A DNA stretch of 64,000 bases from Tricholomella constricta (lineage: Eukaryota; Basidiomycota; Agaricomycetes; Agaricales; Lyophyllaceae). The position numbers and the translations under genes are program-made. The stretch is taken from NCBI GenBank assembly GCA_013368375.1, contig JAACJP010000034.1, positions 248,001-312,000 of the forward strand, read 5' to 3'. Within the stretch, counting starts at the first letter, position 1, and each line of letters starts with the position of its first letter. This document shows, one piece after another, positions 36,076-48,000 of this stretch. The notes below the pieces were generated by a model. The model saw nothing but the letters and a program-made list of their open reading frames with translations, was not told the DNA's origin and ran no database searches.

Positions 36076-37904
36076 GAGGGATAGCCTTTCTGACACGCCT
36101 GCCCGGTCGTAAACAGGTTTAAAACAGTTGATGCGTCGCGGTTGAGGTTGGGATGTCGCACGTCATTAGCGGCGCTTAATTATATTAGAACTCCGCCCGT
36201 TCCGACATCGGCGGCCAAGCTCGGCCAAGTTTCATTTTTGACTTTCACCACCAGTGCATGTGCATTGCTCCTTCGCGGTGCCAATATTCTGAGCTTGAGC
36301 CTAAGAGACAGTCTTGCTCATACACCGCCATTATGCTGCCACACAAGTCATCTCGAAAACCCCTTGACGCAGGATATATCATCACGCTCAAGGCGGCTCC
36401 TCGTAGCCGACTTGTGCGAGCGACATGATATCTTTCAATAATTCTTACAAAGTCTTTTTCGTTTCGCGAGCCGATGGGAAAAATTCTCTTCTGCAAGGAT
36501 GTTAAACAGAGCATGTTCCTGCCCATCTATCACGCCATCGCCATCTTTTTCCATTCCCTGGACGTGCGGGATAATTTCCCGGCTACAGTCTTATAGTTAC
36601 CCTTCGATTGGCATGGGACTAGGGCCTTTTCCGACTCCCTATGGGGTAGAGTTATCTTCTGCAGCCATCTGATAAATTAGATTGCCCCGGCGGCAGGAAC
36701 CTTGTCCCCGTTCACACCTTACTTTTGCTGGGAGAAAAACATGGTGCACCCGAACATGCGTCATCTAAAGGAATATCCAGGGCATTGGCACGCTCGCGAG
36801 TTCTGGATGGTGTTACTGCATGATGCATAGGCTCGCTCGCGATCCGGAAAAACCTGAAATCGCTTGGTGATGCGAGCCGACGTGCCCACTTCGCTCCGTC
36901 TGCCAGCCATCTCACGAGAATAATACTGGGATCTGGTTACAAACACAGACATGGTCATGCTCGACTCTGACAAGATGTATGTGTGCGCTTCTTAGCGCTG
37001 TTTTCCGTCGGCTGCAGGATTCGCCAGGCCGCACCTTCTTCTTTTCCCCGGCGCCATATATGTCCGTGGCAAGGGATACACAACCGCACAAATACTCTCA
37101 ATTCCCTCGTTGGGATAGGTGGATATACATCTACGACACGGCTCGATCCGAACTTCTCTTGCGTCTTCCTGTGCCAGATATGTCTGCTTCACGAACTTTC
37201 CACATTGACAATGGGGCTAATGCTCTGGGCCATGGTCAACTAACCTCCGAAGGCGTGTGTATTGCGGCCGATGGCACCCTTTTCCAGTCAACCGAATCTA
37301 TTCCCGACCTTGCGAATTTAGTGACATAGGCTTTGTGAATGCTCCATGGCCCAAAGCATGTTGGTTGGATACGTCCTTTTCTTCCTGCCAGTTCGATGTA
37401 TCCTCGGGTTCAACAACGCAAGCCGTGGGTGTCGAGATCTCGTCCTGTTTGAGGTGCCGATAAAGTTGAGGTTCGAAGAGTCATTGGCAAGGAGATTGGT
37501 ACCGGAAAAAAGAACTATATATGTAGATATTGTCGCGTTTCCTGTGCAGAGGGCCCTGGTAAAAAATAGTATGGTCTCGACGTTGGTCCTCGGAGCCTCA
37601 GCCAACACAAGGACCACGCCGACCCCCGAAATGACATCAGTTGTGATCGATCGATGTCGACGACCGAAAACCCGTTCCGAATGTTTGTGCGACTCTGTTA
37701 ATTGCAAGCTACTGAGCATGCGTCGCCGCTGCCAGTGTCGTCGAGTGCCTTTCGTTTCGTGTCTTCGCAGAGTCGGCGCAGACGCCGCAGATGATACACA
37801 GCCACTCAGGCACCCACGCTTGACTGGTGTCCTCACGAGGCATCTGATGGGCATTTTAATTGAGAGCACGCCTTTAGCCTCTTTCAACACTCAACGAGCT
37901 CACC
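36076..37904. other. Long intergenic region with overlapping open frames
   Basis: About 1.8 kb upstream of the Hsp70-like gene. Two long open frames overlap on opposite strands (37346-37930 plus, 194 codons; 37318-37890 minus, 190 codons). A 116-codon plus frame lies at 36979-37329. None shows domain similarity, and the overlap means at most one could be real. I see no recognisable gene. Confidence 0.4.
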
Positions 37905-40900
37905 ATGGGTTGTTGCGGCGAGCCCGTTGACACTGCAACGCCCCAGCAGCCCACCCACGTATACACTGGTACCATCACCCAACAGCCTGCTCTGCAACCT
38001 GGACTGGAGAAGCCGCCCGTGTTCCAGCAATCGACAATATCGACTCCACCGCCAGCGCATGCACTGGACGGGGCTTCTGCGCCATGGGGACAGTCGTTCT
38101 CGTCTCCACCGGTGACCCAGTTTGGAAGCCACACGCCGCCTGGATCCCCACCGCCGGGAAGTGGCCATAATTACAATGGTTCAATTTACAATGCGTCAGG
38201 TGGCTTCTCGTCCATGAACGAGCCGTTGGCGCAGCCAGGCTCAGTGCGCCACGCACACCACCCCTCGTACACCTCAGTAACGTCTCCGCCGCTCCTGTCA
38301 ATTAGTCTGTCGTCGCCGCCGAAGGCAGCATCCCCACCCCCTAACGAAGGCAAGATGTCCATCTCGATCGATTTTGGTATTTTGCTTCCGCTGGCCACTC
38401 ATTCTCTCAGCTGATATGGAATGTACAGGAACCACCTTCTCCGGCGTTGTGCGTAGATCTTAGCAACCATCCACACATTACCCCAATCTGATAATTGTCC
38501 ATCTCTGGTAGGCATATGGTTCTTCTCGGATTGCCGGTGGGCAGGTACAGCAGATCCTCAACTGGCCAGGGTCCTTCGAGACCTTCCGGAAAGCAAGCAA
38601 TCTTTTTTCTCGCCCTGTGTTGCGCGCTTACGATTGATTGATATGTCACCAGATTCCTACATGCCTCCTGTATGACGAACACGGGAGAATCCTGGCATGG
38701 GGCTTAGAAGCTAAGAATGCTAGCCCCATGCCGGGAACGACGTGCTGCGAGTGGTTCAAATTATTCTTGGAACCCCATGCGCTTCGTGACGAATCTGCCG
38801 TGGACCCTCGTCTTCCACAACTGCCGGTTGGTGTGCACGATAGCCTGATGAGAACGCGAATTGACATATGAAATTATTAACAGTTTGGCAAGCGTGCCAT
38901 TGACCTCATCGTCGACTTCCTCACCTGCCTGTGGGAATATGCCAAAGAACAGATCACCCGTGATATAGGGGCCGTCGCTGACCTAAGTACGTTCTTGGTC
39001 ACTCATCATTCGGAGGGCAACGCGCGCTGACAATTCTCGTTGCAGACTCTGCCGACGTCTGGCTCACGGTCCCTGCCGCGTGGGATGCGAAGGGTTGTGA
39101 CATCATGCGCGAGGCGGCGATTGCGGCTGGCCTCGTTCAGAGCGCCAGGGCTGACGACGTCAACTGGAGAGAGCGACTGCGAATTATCACAGAGCCTGAG
39201 GCGGCGGCGGTACATTGCGCGTACCTGACGGACCTGCACCGCCTCAAGCCGTCCCAGAACTTCGTCGTGGTCGATGCTGGAGGAGGAACTGTGGATTTGG
39301 TCAGCACTGTCTTTTCTCGAATTCCTTTTTACCCATTCAAACGCCGGCGTTGATCGGGATTTGTAGGCTGTTTACAAGGTATGCATGCTCCCGCCTGATC
39401 ATACTCTCCGTTTCACCCCGTTGCTGGATCTGACCTCGCTGTCCGCGGCGCTAGATTACTGGTCAAATGGCTAACCTGGAGATCGCTGAGATGTGCGCGA
39501 GGTCGGGGGCCAATTGCGGTAGTTTGTTCCTCGACCTGCGATTTCGGGAACTCGTCAAGGTGGGCTCTGGAATACGCCGAGGAAGTTCGTTTTTGACAGG
39601 TTGAGACAGGTGCTTCTGGAAGGACACCCAGCCCACCTGGATCCTGCTTCCTTGGCATATTTCAGTAAGTGTTCAGAACGTCTCGGTATTTATTATTTTA
39701 TGACATTTACATCACCAAGTGCATTCTTTCAGTGAAACAGAAAAATTAGCGTATGCTGGTGTAAGCGACGACCGTACGTCCATAAACCTGAAAAGTTCTG
39801 TTGCTCTTATAGATTCATTTTTCCTTAGAGAATATGTTCCATTTTACATGCTTCAACGTCGAAGATCCCGACGACCCCTCGGTCGGTCTTGTCAACGGAC
39901 AATTGTCCGTCCCAGGAAATCTATTACGCCGAGAAGTTTTCGATCCTGTCGTCGGAGAGGTGCGAATGTTCGCTTTGTTGCCGAGAAAATCTTCTCTGAA
40001 AGATCACGTTTTGTTGTCAGGTGCTGCAGCTTATCGAGGAGCAAATCCGGAGACTTGATCAAAGAATTGATGCCCTTTTGCTCGTGGGAGGCTTTGCAGG
40101 AAGTGAATATCTGAAACAACGGGTCGAGGTGTGTGTGTTACCTTTGGGGAAAAATCGTCCTCCATGGCACATTTCTCACATTGGCGCGCGCACGACAGGA
40201 ACAATTTTCGTCGAGAATTAAGGTTATTGCGAGACCCGCCGATGCTGACACTGCGACCCTGCGCGGCGCAGCACAGTATGGTTTAGCCCGGCGCCCGCTC
40301 GTCTCCAGCGTTATCGCACCAAGATCGTACATTATGAAAGTAGGCACTCGACCCCAATCGATCCAACGTGGCGCCCTCGTTTTGTTTACGCTGTTACGTT
40401 CTTTCCATTAGGTAAAACTGCCTGCAGACCAGGAGGATTGGCTGAAACGGCCTGCATACATCAAAAACAATGACGCAGGAGTTCCGATATGCGAAAACAG
40501 GTACGCCACCATGGCTTCTTTCGTCGCGCGGATCTCAACTTGCCGGCGGCTCGGACGTTTACCAGATTGCAATACCTTGTATCGAAGGGAGCTATTCTTC
40601 GGAAGGGGTGGGTCGCTTGTTTATATATGTATCTCTTTCCCATGTGGTTGCTGACCTGCGACCCTAGCCAACGGCTCACGACGAAGTTCTGGTACGCCTC
40701 CCAAGCCTCTCGGCGTCGAGTTATGTGCTGACACGTTACCTCTGGCAGCAAATTCTCGCAGACTACCCAAGGTACTATACCGCATGAGCTACGCCTTAGA
40801 GCCATGAAGTCTATATTTCTCACTGTTTCCCAGATTCCACGTTCGTCGCCGTGCTTTACACTAGCGATACGGAGAGGATCATGCGGTACACGGATGAAGG

Positions 40901-41211
40901 GGAAACCTCCGAACTGTGTAAATGGACTGTTGACCTTTCATCCCTTCCCACATTCCAGCAGAACGCTACAATGCCTCAGCCCGGCGGGTTTTACACTGGT
41001 AAGAGATTAAAGGTCTTACTCTGGTGGCTGAGCTAAACTTTGATTAGAATTCGAGCTGGGATTGGAGCTGGATAGTGCCGAAGTCCGTGGAATCTTATTG
41101 TACAATAGCCAAGAATGGGGAAGGTAAGCTTGCTTACTTCCCTTGCCTTGGTTCTAGATTGGACTGACGCTCGACACGCACGGCAGGGTGACCTTTGACT
41201 TTCTGAGCTAA
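37905..41211 (+). CDS. HSPA12-like Hsp70-family ATPase
   Basis: A gene of more than a dozen exons for an actin/Hsp70-fold ATPase of the HSPA12-like kind expanded in mushrooms. The N-terminus is MGCCGEPVDTATPQQPTHVY followed by about 150 Pro/Ser-rich residues. The ATPase domain then begins MSISIDFGTTFSGVAYG (phosphate loop 1), rebuilt over exon 38429-38448 (20 nt). Further blocks are DVWLTVPAAWDAKGCDIMRE, RLRIITEPEAAAVHCAYL, FVVVDAGGGTVDL (phosphate loop 2) plus AVYK from a 12-nt exon (39367-39378), and ALLLVGGFAGSEYLKQRVE (adenosine motif). The C-terminal part (SKGAILRKG, FVAVLYTSDTERIMRYTDEG) ends at GRVTFDFLS, stop 41211. It lacks the classical Hsp70 substrate-binding domain, as HSPA12 proteins do. 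The client and role are unknown. Gly2-Cys3-Cys4 suggests lipidation. Exons between 38.6 and 39.0 kb and near 39.7-39.8 kb are less certain. Confidence 0.88.
38429..38448 (+). other. 20-nt micro-exon encoding Hsp70 phosphate loop 1
   Basis: The previous exon ends ATC-GAT-TTT-G before GTATTT. These 20 bases follow GTACAG and precede GTGCGT. The next exon starts after GGTAG with GCA-TAT-GGT. Together they read I-D-F-G-T-T-F-S-G-V-A-Y-G, the nucleotide-binding loop shared by Hsp70 ATPases. Confidence 0.8.
39367..39378 (+). other. 12-nt micro-exon after Hsp70 phosphate loop 2
   Basis: Four codons (AVYK) between TTGTAG and GTATGC. They join DAGGGTVDL upstream to ITGQMANLEIAEMCARSGAN downstream, matching the strand that follows phosphate loop 2 in this family. 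Confidence 0.75.
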
Positions 41212-41902
41212 CGCCGCCACGCTTTTTTTTTTGTTTTATTGCGATTTTACCAGGATGTGCTTGTTATATGGGTTTTCTTGTTTATTGGATTCGGATTCGG
41301 ACTTCACCGAAGTGCCATGTGATTGGGTTCTTGGAATGGTCCGTCAGTGTCGCACCGAAACGCTGCTCGCCCATCACAACGATGGAACCTTGCGAATGTT
41401 GCCTGGTTAATCTGGTTATTATGAGAGGATCTCTGGCTTGGCTGCCGATGCATGGCCCAGCCTATTAATAACGGTTTTTTACATTGTATCAGAGACAAAT
41501 CTGACGATTTTGACGAACAGAACGACGACGGACGGTGTTTCCGACTCCCGAGGTCCCAAGCTAACGGCTGGAGATCTGCACGACTACAGATAATTTATAT
41601 TATTTTTAGGCGAGCTTGGGGCAATTGGTCCTTGTGGTGGCAACCAAAGTGGCAGGATTTCTCAGCATCATGGCATGCGCCTCGGTACCTGTGTTCGGCG
41701 TCTCAGGCATCAGGCTTTCAGGACCAGCATGGATATCGAGATCGGGGAAGGGGCGTTATCCGGAGAATGCCGAGATTCCGCAACTCCGGCCCAAGCCGCG
41801 ACTCGTCCCGGGCGATCGATCGGGCAGCGTCATCTATCTACATCAGCCTCAGCAACTTATAAAGCGCAAAAAAAGTTTGTCGAAATTCTATCAGAGTCAG
41901 CC
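41212..41902. other. Intergenic region between Hsp70-like and ALO1
   Basis: About 690 bp. Contains a T-rich tract at about 41,224-41,240. No supported gene; the proximal part is presumably the ALO1 promoter. Confidence 0.45.
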
Positions 41903-43592
41903 ATGTCCACACAACTTACTGCGAGCCTCACTGACATCCCCCTGCAGACCCTCTACCGTCTGCTCCAGCCCATTACCGTCCACTCCACCTCTTCCCATCC
42001 AATTTTCTCAAATTGGGGCAAGACCTATCATTGTACCCCTCTCGCAGTCTTTGAGCCCGAATCCGAATTCCAGTGCGAGCTCGTCCTTGAGCTTGCCCGC
42101 CGCGAGGGCAAGGTCGTCAAGGCTGTCGGCGTCGGCCACAGTCCAAGTGATCTAGCTTGCACCAATGAATACATGCTCCGGACCACAAAATTGAATCGGC
42201 TCCTTGAGGTACGATTTAAGCTTTTTATGTTTGACGCTGTTTAAATCCCGCGCCTCTTCTCTTCAGAACGCTGACTTGTTCTTTCCGTACTGTAGGTTAA
42301 CGCAGAAAAACGCTATGTTGTCGCACAAGGCGGGATCACCCTCCATGATCTACACGCACAGCTCGCCCAACATGGCTTGGCCATGATGAATGTCGGCTCT
42401 ATATCTGACCAGACTCTAGCGGGTATTGTCACCACCGCCACACACGGCTCGGGCATCACCTACGGTGTAATGTCCACCCACGCTTTGGGCTTGAATCTCC
42501 TGCTCGCAGACGGCTCTCGCGTCTTTTGTTCTCGCAACGAAAGACCGGACTTGTTCATTGCCTCTATCTGTGGCCTCGGAGCTACTGGCTTGATCCTCAG
42601 CGTTCAGCTGGAGGTCGAGCCGGCGTTTCGACTCAAAGAAATACAGGAGTCCATGTCGTTTGATGAATTCATGCATCGTTACGACCAGCTTGTCTATTCA
42701 GCACAGCATGTCCGGTTCTGGTGGTTCCCGTCATCCGACACTGTGCGATGTAGCTATTCGGATCGCTCAAAAGAGGTACGTGACTGACATAGATCATCTA
42801 AATGGCGTTGACATCCTTTTACAGCCGAAAAATCCGGCAGGGAGCTGGTGGTGGCACACATTTTGGGGATACCATGTCACTCAGCTCTTTCTCTTCTTCG
42901 CTCGATACTTTTTATTCCTCAACACCTGGATCTCGCATTATACCTGCTGGTTGATCAGCTCGCGGACTGTTGGTGTCGACGACGGTCATTCGATATTTAA
43001 CGTGGATTGTCGAGTATGTCCCTCGTTCCATGTCTACACGCAACCTCTCAAATAATTGCCAGTACCCTCAACATACGACTGAGTGGGCTGTACCCTACCG
43101 CAAGTCACAAGCATGTCTTCGTGAAATCCGGACATGGTTAGAAGAGGAAAGTATGGACCCTAATGGCATCCGTCCCCACGTTCCCGTGGAGATTCGTTTC
43201 TCTGCGCCAGACGACATCTGGCTTAGTCCCAGCAATGGTCAGCGGACATGTTGGATCGGAATTGTACAGTACAAGTGAGCATATTGACTTTTCAACTTAC
43301 CGCTTGTTAATCTTACCGGTGCGATGAAAGGCCATACGGATTTAACGTGCCTTATCGACGATACTTCGGTGGTTACGAAACGATCGTGGCTCGGCATCAG
43401 GGCCGGCCACATTGGGCCAAAGCTCATCAACTCCAGCCTGACGCTCTTCGGAAATTATACCCGCGCTTCGACGATTTCATTCAAGTCATCGAAGACGTCG
43501 ACCCGAATGGCATGTTTCGCAACGAATACATTCAGCGACATATTTTTGGAATGCCAGTCAGCGGAAGGATATTCAAATCGCGCCCAGCTTAA
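41903..43592 (+). CDS. ALO1: D-arabinono-1,4-lactone oxidase
   Basis: A VAO-family flavoenzyme that makes D-erythroascorbate, the fungal vitamin C analogue, in the mitochondrial outer membrane. The start at 41903 gives MSTQLTASLTDIPLQTLYRL. The FAD-binding domain carries VVKAVGVGHSPSDLACTNEY, where His79 is the expected covalent FAD attachment site, and VVAQGGITLHDLHAQLAQHG, ATHGSGITYGVMSTHALGL and GLGATGLILSVQLEVEP. The C-terminal domain has WWWHTFWGYHVTQLFLFFAR, EWAVPYRKSQACLREIRTWL and ARHQGRPHWAKAHQLQPDAL, and ends SGRIFKSRPA at 43592. There are five introns, near 42,208-42,295, 42,776-42,824, 43,013-43,062 and 43,274-43,330 among others. All catalytic-type motifs are present. It is tail-to-tail with the UBC7-type gene. 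Confidence 0.95.
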
Positions 43593-43675
43593 ACCATTCT
43601 TCATATAACCGCGCTAATATCATACATTACATGTTCGAGCAACAATACGCGAACTATACACGTATATTCCACATT

Positions 43676-44570
43676 CTATAACCCTAGTTGTTCCTTTATA
43701 GACTCTCGTACTATCCGCTCGTATTCCTCTCGATTGTCTCGGTACAACTTGCAGCAATCTATGTTAGCACCGCTCTCAAGGTTCGGTTCTTGATTGAAAG
43801 CGGGGTGATCGGTGATCCACGACATGCGAGTGGACTGATTTAGCTTACCTGCCAACATGGATATGACGCTGAGTATGACCTTCTCGACGCTCTGCACGGG
43901 GCTCCAGCGCTCCGACGCCTGTTCATACATGGTGGGATCGTCCCCAGGCGTGTGCAATATCGAGATGCACACGTTCCCATCGGCATAAACTAAATAAAAG
44001 TGCCCCATCAGCAGAGTGAAAAAAACACTCGCGATCGCGCCCCTCTCACTGTTCGGATGGAACAACGGGGGGTCAAATTTCATCTTGAATGGGGATAGGG
44101 GATAGTCTGACGGCTGGGGCGGTGGCGAGCAGTCAGTTTCCGTGTGGTATATGTCAAATTTCGGGGTGATCACATAACGTACGAATGTCAGTTTCGCTGC
44201 AAATACACCGCCTTCCTGCAGAAATGTAAGTGAACGATTTATGCGCGTCCTACGGCCACCGAGCTGCCGCTTACAAAAGGCGTATCCTTGGGGCCACAGA
44301 TGAGCGCCTCCCAGGTGAAGAAGTCCGACTCGGAGATTGGGCCTGTGCGAGATGAGAAAAAAGATTAATTCGGCGCAGGACATCACTGTAAGGAATGGCA
44401 GATTGTACCCGCAGTGAACATCCCATCGGGAGAGCCTGGCGTGTAGAATGACTTGATCAGGAAGCTGAACTTGAGAAAGATCAGCGTGATTACATACCTC
44501 CCGAGGTCAACTGCTTGTATTCAGTCATGAGGCGACGCAACGCCGTTGCACTCGAGCTCCTGCCAGCCAT
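43676..44570 (-). CDS. UBC7: Ubiquitin-conjugating enzyme E2, UBC7/UBE2G2 type
   Basis: The start at 44570 gives [25 protein letters not shown] 27-nt exon (44409-44435) adds SPDGMFTA, then [20 protein letters not shown]. Later exons add [31 protein letters not shown] and [20 protein letters not shown]. Cys at about residue 96 (GNVCISIL) is the thioester cysteine. The acidic insertion after it ([20 protein letters not shown]) is the hallmark of the UBE2G/UBC7 class. It ends [12 protein letters not shown], stop at 43676. Family members work with Doa10/Hrd1-type ligases in endoplasmic-reticulum-associated degradation. This is a separate class member from the UBE2G1-type gene at 54.6 kb. Confidence 0.93.
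44409..44435 (-). other. 27-nt micro-exon of UBC7
   Basis: Minus-strand bases between an acceptor ending CGCCAG and a donor GTACAA. They restore the frame [17 protein letters not shown] expected of UBE2G2 proteins. Confidence 0.8.
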
Positions 44571-45039
44571 TGTTTTCAACAGCCTGAATGCGCGCCGGGT
44601 TATGGGAAGAAACAGAACGCTGTCTCGTGCAAGGAGTTGATTGTTAGGGCTGTCACATGACGCCTTAACCCCGGCGCGAACAGGTCGGTCATGGCGAGGT
44701 GGCGACCTCTTTAACAACCGCACGACCATCATCACTGCTCTCTGTCAATTCAATGATCCAAGTATCCCATGGAGACTTATGGTGTTGTGACCTGAATTTC
44801 ATTTCGTAGATGCGCCGCAGCAAATGGTATATTGTACACACGTCAGTCCTTTTACATATATATAATACCTTGGGCTTTGATCATGACACTCATCAGCCCC
44901 AAATGTCGCAGTCAGCAGACGCACGCCATCTCGGGTGCAAAAAGAATGCAAAGTCGGAAATCTGTGGCATGAATGGCGATAGATGTGCCACAGATTATTC
45001 CCGACGAAAGGCGAAGCAAATGGAAAATTCCAGTACGCT
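44571..45039. other. Intergenic region between UBC7 and RPC2
   Basis: About 470 bp upstream of UBC7 and downstream of RPC2, both minus strand. No supported gene. Confidence 0.5.
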
Positions 45040-48000
45040 TTAGGCATCATCAAGGACGAGCCGGGGTACAACATTCATTGCCATTAGCTGGTGAACAATT
45101 TATCGGTAAGGAAGAGGGTAAATTCATTCGACATAGGAGCGCGTACCTCTTGGAACAACAGCTTCGCTGCATATGGGATGGTCAACTGCGCCATCTTTTT
45201 AGAGCTCTTGCAGTACGTGCACCAGCCATTGTAGCCCATGAGGCCGCACTCTTCGCAGGCGTTGACCTCAAATTTGTCGGATGAAATCATCAACCGCTCG
45301 AGTAGCAGCTGTGTTGCTCCGTATCCAATCAGACAGTCCCGCTCCATCTCCCCTAATCGGAGGCCACCTTCTCTTGACCTACCTTCCGTCGGTTGACGGG
45401 TCAGCGTTGCGCGAGGCCCCCTGTGTCCAGAAGAGAGGGTCATAAGGGTGATATTTGGAGTTTAGGAGGATCTAAAGCCCCACCTTGCTCGAGCGTGCAT
45501 TTTGTCCATCACCATGTGTTCTTTAAAATGTCAGTGAGAGGCGGTACAGACCATCACCAAGATATTGACTTACTGAGTTTCTGTGGGAAGTGCTTCAGTA
45601 GTCCATATAAGTTAAGCTTGGTATATTGGGCTCACCTGGTAATAGATGGGGCCGAAAAAGACGTATGCCTCGAGAGGCTCGCCAGTTATGCCACTGGTCA
45701 GCATATCCTTACCGGCATAACTGAATCCGTTTTCCATCAATATGCTACTCATGTCTTCGACCTATGACGAATCTCAACGCCCGTCCTGTTTCCACGGATC
45801 GGACACTTACTTTGGAACCGCCGAATGCAGTGCCATACTGGAGGTTACCGCTAAGAACACCAGCCTGATAACTCGTCAGGAGGTATGATCTACAATTCAC
45901 CACAACAACGCACCTTGCCGGCCAACAGCTCGATCATCTTCCCAACAGTCATTCGGGAAGGGAACCCGTGAGGATTCATGATTGTATCTGTGTAGACAAT
46001 GAGCGGAACGTGCAGCGAGCTATTTTGGGTTAACCTACCCGGGCAGATTCCGCTATCATTGAAGGGCATGTCCTCCTGATTTACAATGAGTCCACAAACA
46101 CCCTTCTGCCCATGCCTCGACGAGAACTTGTCCCCCAACTCGGGTCTCCGCGTCTGGCGGATCAGGACTTTGATCAGTGTCTGGTCGTTCTCCGTGTCGC
46201 TAATCATGACTTTGTCGATGTTCCCTGCGACAGGTGATTTGTAGGTCATCGGTGTGTTCTTGTAAGGCACTGACGCGGCCTGTCCTGTGAAAGTATTGTC
46301 TGTTGCGTTAGTCGGTGACTGCTTGTTGATGTAGATGTCGCCGGGATCAACACGCTCGCCAACACCTGCCAATCCATCCATCTGGATGATGTCATATTTC
46401 TTTGCAACCTGCCCGTTTTCGTCGATGGGCGCGTCGGCTAGGCGATCGAATCTATGGAAGGAGTTAAAAGTTGAAGCAAGAAGCATTGTCCTTGGACGCT
46501 CGTCAACTCACGTGCCGTTGGGATATTTGCGGATGAGAGTTGCATTCTTCCGCAGGACTTGACATCGCCCATAGCCGCGGTCAAGACTGGCCTATGACTA
46601 GGAGTTAATTGTATCCCGCGAGGAAACGTGTGTAGCGCCTAACCTTATTTAAGATAAGTGCGTCTTCAATATCATAGCCGGAGAAACTCATGACTGCAAC
46701 CGTCGCGTTTTGGCCGGCTGGAAGGCGGTCGTATCCAATTAGCTCGATGGTTTTAGTCTTTACCATCGGCTGCTGGGGATATACGAGGAGGTAGAGGAGT
46801 GTGTCGATTCGGTTGAGTTGGTTGTAGGCGATGACACCAATGGCTTGTTTACCCATCGCGCACTGATAGGTATTTCGTGGTGATTGATTGTGATGAGGGT
46901 AGGGAATCAGTCCCGCAACGGCACCGAGCAACGTGAAGGGCTCGATCTCCAGATGCGTCGTAGTAGGGACGATGTCCGATTCGTAAAGCGCGATATAGGT
47001 ATCGTTCTCCTCGTTGACATCGAGATATTCCACAAGGCCCTTACGAAGGAAATCATCAAACGTAACGGTGCCTTTCTTGAGAAGCTGTAGTTAAGACGTC
47101 AGTGCCAGGTTCCGGATTCCAGCTGAAATCCGATCGTACTGCAATATGCTCCGAGGTAACTTTTGGTCGCCCATTCTCCACAATGATCATGGGACGACAG
47201 ATCCGGCCACCATCGCTCGCGATATGCACAGCGTGGTGGTGATTGTTAATGTAGACGCTGACGAATTCGCTCATACGTCGGGCGCGCCGAAGTTTTCGGA
47301 ATTGCGCCACGAAGCGGGTGGGATACCGGGTAAGGCCAATAATGGTACCGTTCACGTTGACGACGAAGGTGTGTGGACCGTATATCTCCGTTCCCGTGGC
47401 TAAGCTGATGTCTAAAAAGGACGCTGTCTGCCATTGGTCTGATGCAGGTCGTTTGATAAAACGCACCTTCTACACCTAGCATAAACGCAAGGCATATGAT
47501 TGGCTGCTCATCCACGTCTGTGGTGATGTGCGTCATTAACGCCAGGTTCTTAACCAGACCACAGGCTTCGCCTTCGGGAGTATCACTGGGACAGAGGACA
47601 CCCCATTGACTTGGCTGCAGCGCTCTCGGACCGCTGACCTTCCTGGTTTTTTCGAACTGTGAGGAAATTCGAGTCATCATGCCCAGCGCAGAGATAAAAC
47701 TCAAGCGACTGAGGACGTGTGTGACTCCTGCGCGCTCCATCTTGAACCGCTTTAATGACCAGTTCCCGGTGGAAATGGCACGAACAAATCCCGACGTCAG
47801 GTGGTCCCCTTGAAATTGCATAGTGTTGAAGGCATCGAATTCGCTGGTCCTGGAGGGTTTCTTCAAGACTTTGTCGATCGCAGATTTAAGATTGGTGTTA
47901 TATGTCTTGAATAGATCTTCGAAGAGTAGGGCAAGCAGTTGACCGGCACTATGAGACGATCAGAATCACAAAGAACAAATGGGACCGAACTCATACAGTT

